Assembly: GCA_018399915.1 (NCBI GenBank)
Contig: JAGYNW010000132.1
Location: 1-5,899 of the forward strand
Origin: Candidatus Omnitrophota bacterium
GTDB lineage: Bacteria > Omnitrophota > Gorgyraeia > Zapsychrales > Zapsychraceae
Direction: 5' to 3'
Length of the DNA stretch: 5,899 nucleotides
Below, one piece after another: positions 4,928 through 5,899 of the stretch; position 1 is the first letter of the stretch; each line of letters begins with the position of its first letter. The translations under genes were made by a program, and so were the position numbers. The notes beneath the pieces were generated by a model that saw only the letters and a program-made list of their open reading frames with translations, was not told the DNA's origin and did no database searches.

Positions 4928-5899
4928 AGACCATGGATTTAATAAAAAAGGTTCGTGATGGGTTAACGCTTGAACGAGATGAATTGATTTTCTTATTAAG
5001 CCTTGATCCTCTCTCTACGGAGTCTTATATGGTAATGGCAGAGGCCAATCGCCTTTCAAAAGAGTTGAGCGTCGGACAGGCTGAGATACATGCTCAGTTT
5101 GCGTTGAATCTTGCTCCTTGTTCTTGCAATTGCCTTTTTTGTTCGTTTGCGGCGACCAATAAAATATTTTCAGAAAGAACCCAACTAAGCTCTGAAGAAG
5201 CGGTTGCGTATGCCCTGCATTTTGAAGCCAGCGGGGCCAATGCGATTTATATGATGATAACAGCAGCGTTTAACTTTGATCAATTCATTGAATTGTCACA
5301 GGAAATTCGTGGAAAATTAAAACCGGAAACCATCATGGTCGCTAATGTCGGGGATCAGTCCCTGAAAGAGGCCGAGCGATTGGGTCAAGCCGGATATGCG
5401 GGGGTGTACCACGCGCTCAGGTTGAGAGAAGGAAAAGATACTATGATATTACCCGAAAGGCGAAAGGCAAGCATACGTAATTTTCAGGAGGCCGGATTGC
5501 AAATCGGGACATGTATTGAACCGGTCGGACCGGAACACACCAATGAAGAACTTGCTGAAATGATCGTTTTTACAGCTTCCATCCGGCCTGTATTCAGCGG
5601 AGCGGCCAGACGAATCTCTATTCCCGGCACTGAGATCGCTAAGCGGGGCATGATCAGCGAACTGCGAATGGCGCAAATTGTGGCTGTTACCCGTCTGGGG
5701 ATGCCCAGAACCGTTACCGGTAATTGCACGCATGAACCCTGTACCTTGGGGGCTTTGGCAGGGGCAAATCTATTTTGGGCGGAAATGGGAGCGAACCCGC
5801 GCGACATTAAATTGCAAACAGAAGAGGGCCGCGGAGATACGACCGAATACTGTAAATCGTTTTTTAATGAATGTGATGAAACAGCAGCGAGATGGTCTC
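4924..5899 (+). CDS. BioB/PylB-like radical SAM enzyme (C-terminus beyond the window)
   Basis: The frame is open for 325 codons from ATG 4924 to the right edge, so only a short C-terminal part is likely missing. The cluster-binding motif CxxxCxxC is present as Cys66, Cys70 and Cys73, with an additional Cys68 between them (CSCNCLFC). The helical N-terminus, GTCIEPVGPEHTNEEL (around 198-213) and SIRPVFSGAARRISIPGTEI (around 220-239, compare the IPGTPL region of biotin synthase) indicate a full TIM-barrel enzyme of the BioB/HydE/PylB group. Such enzymes make a 5'-deoxyadenosyl radical for sulfur insertion or carbon-skeleton changes. Distinctive is TGNCTHEPC with Cys268 and Cys273, and Cys residues near the end (KSFFNEC), which might bind another cluster or a metal. 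It does not look like true biotin synthase or like ArsS. The ATGA overlap with the TVP38 gene and a GGA ribosome binding site support the start. The substrate is unknown. Confidence 0.85.
   Translation, partial: MKTMDLIKKVRDGLTLERDELIFLLSLDPLSTESYMVMAEANRLSKELSVGQAEIHAQFALNLAPCSCNCLFCSFAATNKIFSERTQLSSEEAVAYALHFEASGANAIYMMITAAFNFDQFIELSQEIRGKLKPETIMVANVGDQSLKEAERLGQAGYAGVYHALRLREGKDTMILPERRKASIRNFQEAGLQIGTCIEPVGPEHTNEELAEMIVFTASIRPVFSGAARRISIPGTEIAKRGMISELRMAQIVAVTRLGMPRTVTGNCTHEPCTLGALAGANLFWAEMGANPRDIKLQTEEGRGDTTEYCKSFFNECDETAARWS

Noticed and set aside
5484..5807. 107-codon minus-strand open frame (with another at 5449-5733)
   Set aside because: It is a shadow of the radical SAM gene, with no recognisable protein motif.
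1301..5899. Selenoprotein in the operon, suggested by the 'selenodomain-associated' transferase names
   Set aside because: No in-frame TGA interrupts any of the five reading frames, and no selenocysteine-bearing Cys-rich domain is seen. The name reflects the usual neighbours of these transferases.
4924..5899. Calling the radical SAM gene bioB, hydE or arsS
   Set aside because: Only fold-level and cluster-motif similarity to the BioB group is visible. The GNCTHEPC motif and the absence of a recognisable ArsS C-terminal domain prevent a specific name.

Overview
The window is a bacterial chromosome segment with two divergent transcription units separated by a roughly 410-bp intergenic region. 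The left gene, on the minus strand, encodes a secreted protein. Its sequence pattern (phrases such as DLWVNLSP, AQDYLLKQ, KVWIVP and LATWYK) matches, from memory, a family of unknown function that recurs in Candidatus Omnitrophota (PVC superphylum) genomes. That single protein is the main ground for suggesting an Omnitrophota-like organism. The tight operon packing and the moderate GC content with AT-rich intergenic DNA are compatible with this but not diagnostic.

Layout: 1-891 (minus) is the secreted protein, cut by the left edge. 892-1300 is the divergent intergenic region. It holds a good sigma-70-like promoter reading right, paired GCATGC palindromes just upstream of it, and a structured leader with several hairpins. 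1301-5899 (plus) is a compact five-gene operon. In order it encodes a GT2-type glycosyltransferase (TIGR04283 type), a DUF2064 nucleotidyl/glycosyltransferase (TIGR04282 type), a mercuric-reductase-like FAD/NAD(P) disulfide oxidoreductase, a TVP38/TMEM64 (VTT/DedA) membrane protein, and a BioB-like radical SAM enzyme cut by the right edge. Genes 1/2 and 4/5 overlap by ATGA, genes 3/4 are 13 nt apart, and only genes 2/3 have a larger gap (87 nt).

How the genes may work together: the two transferases are the pair TIGRFAMs named 'rSAM/selenodomain-associated transferase 1 and 2', which usually sit near a radical SAM enzyme of the ArsS type, linked to arsenosugar biosynthesis. Here the pair is followed by a redox flavoenzyme, a membrane protein of a family known to be fused to such flavoenzymes, and a different, BioB/PylB-like radical SAM enzyme. 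The operon therefore looks like a sugar- or nucleotide-linked small-molecule or metalloid pathway with a radical SAM step. The substrate and product cannot be read from the sequence. No RNA genes, mobile elements, CRISPR arrays or convincing terminators were seen.
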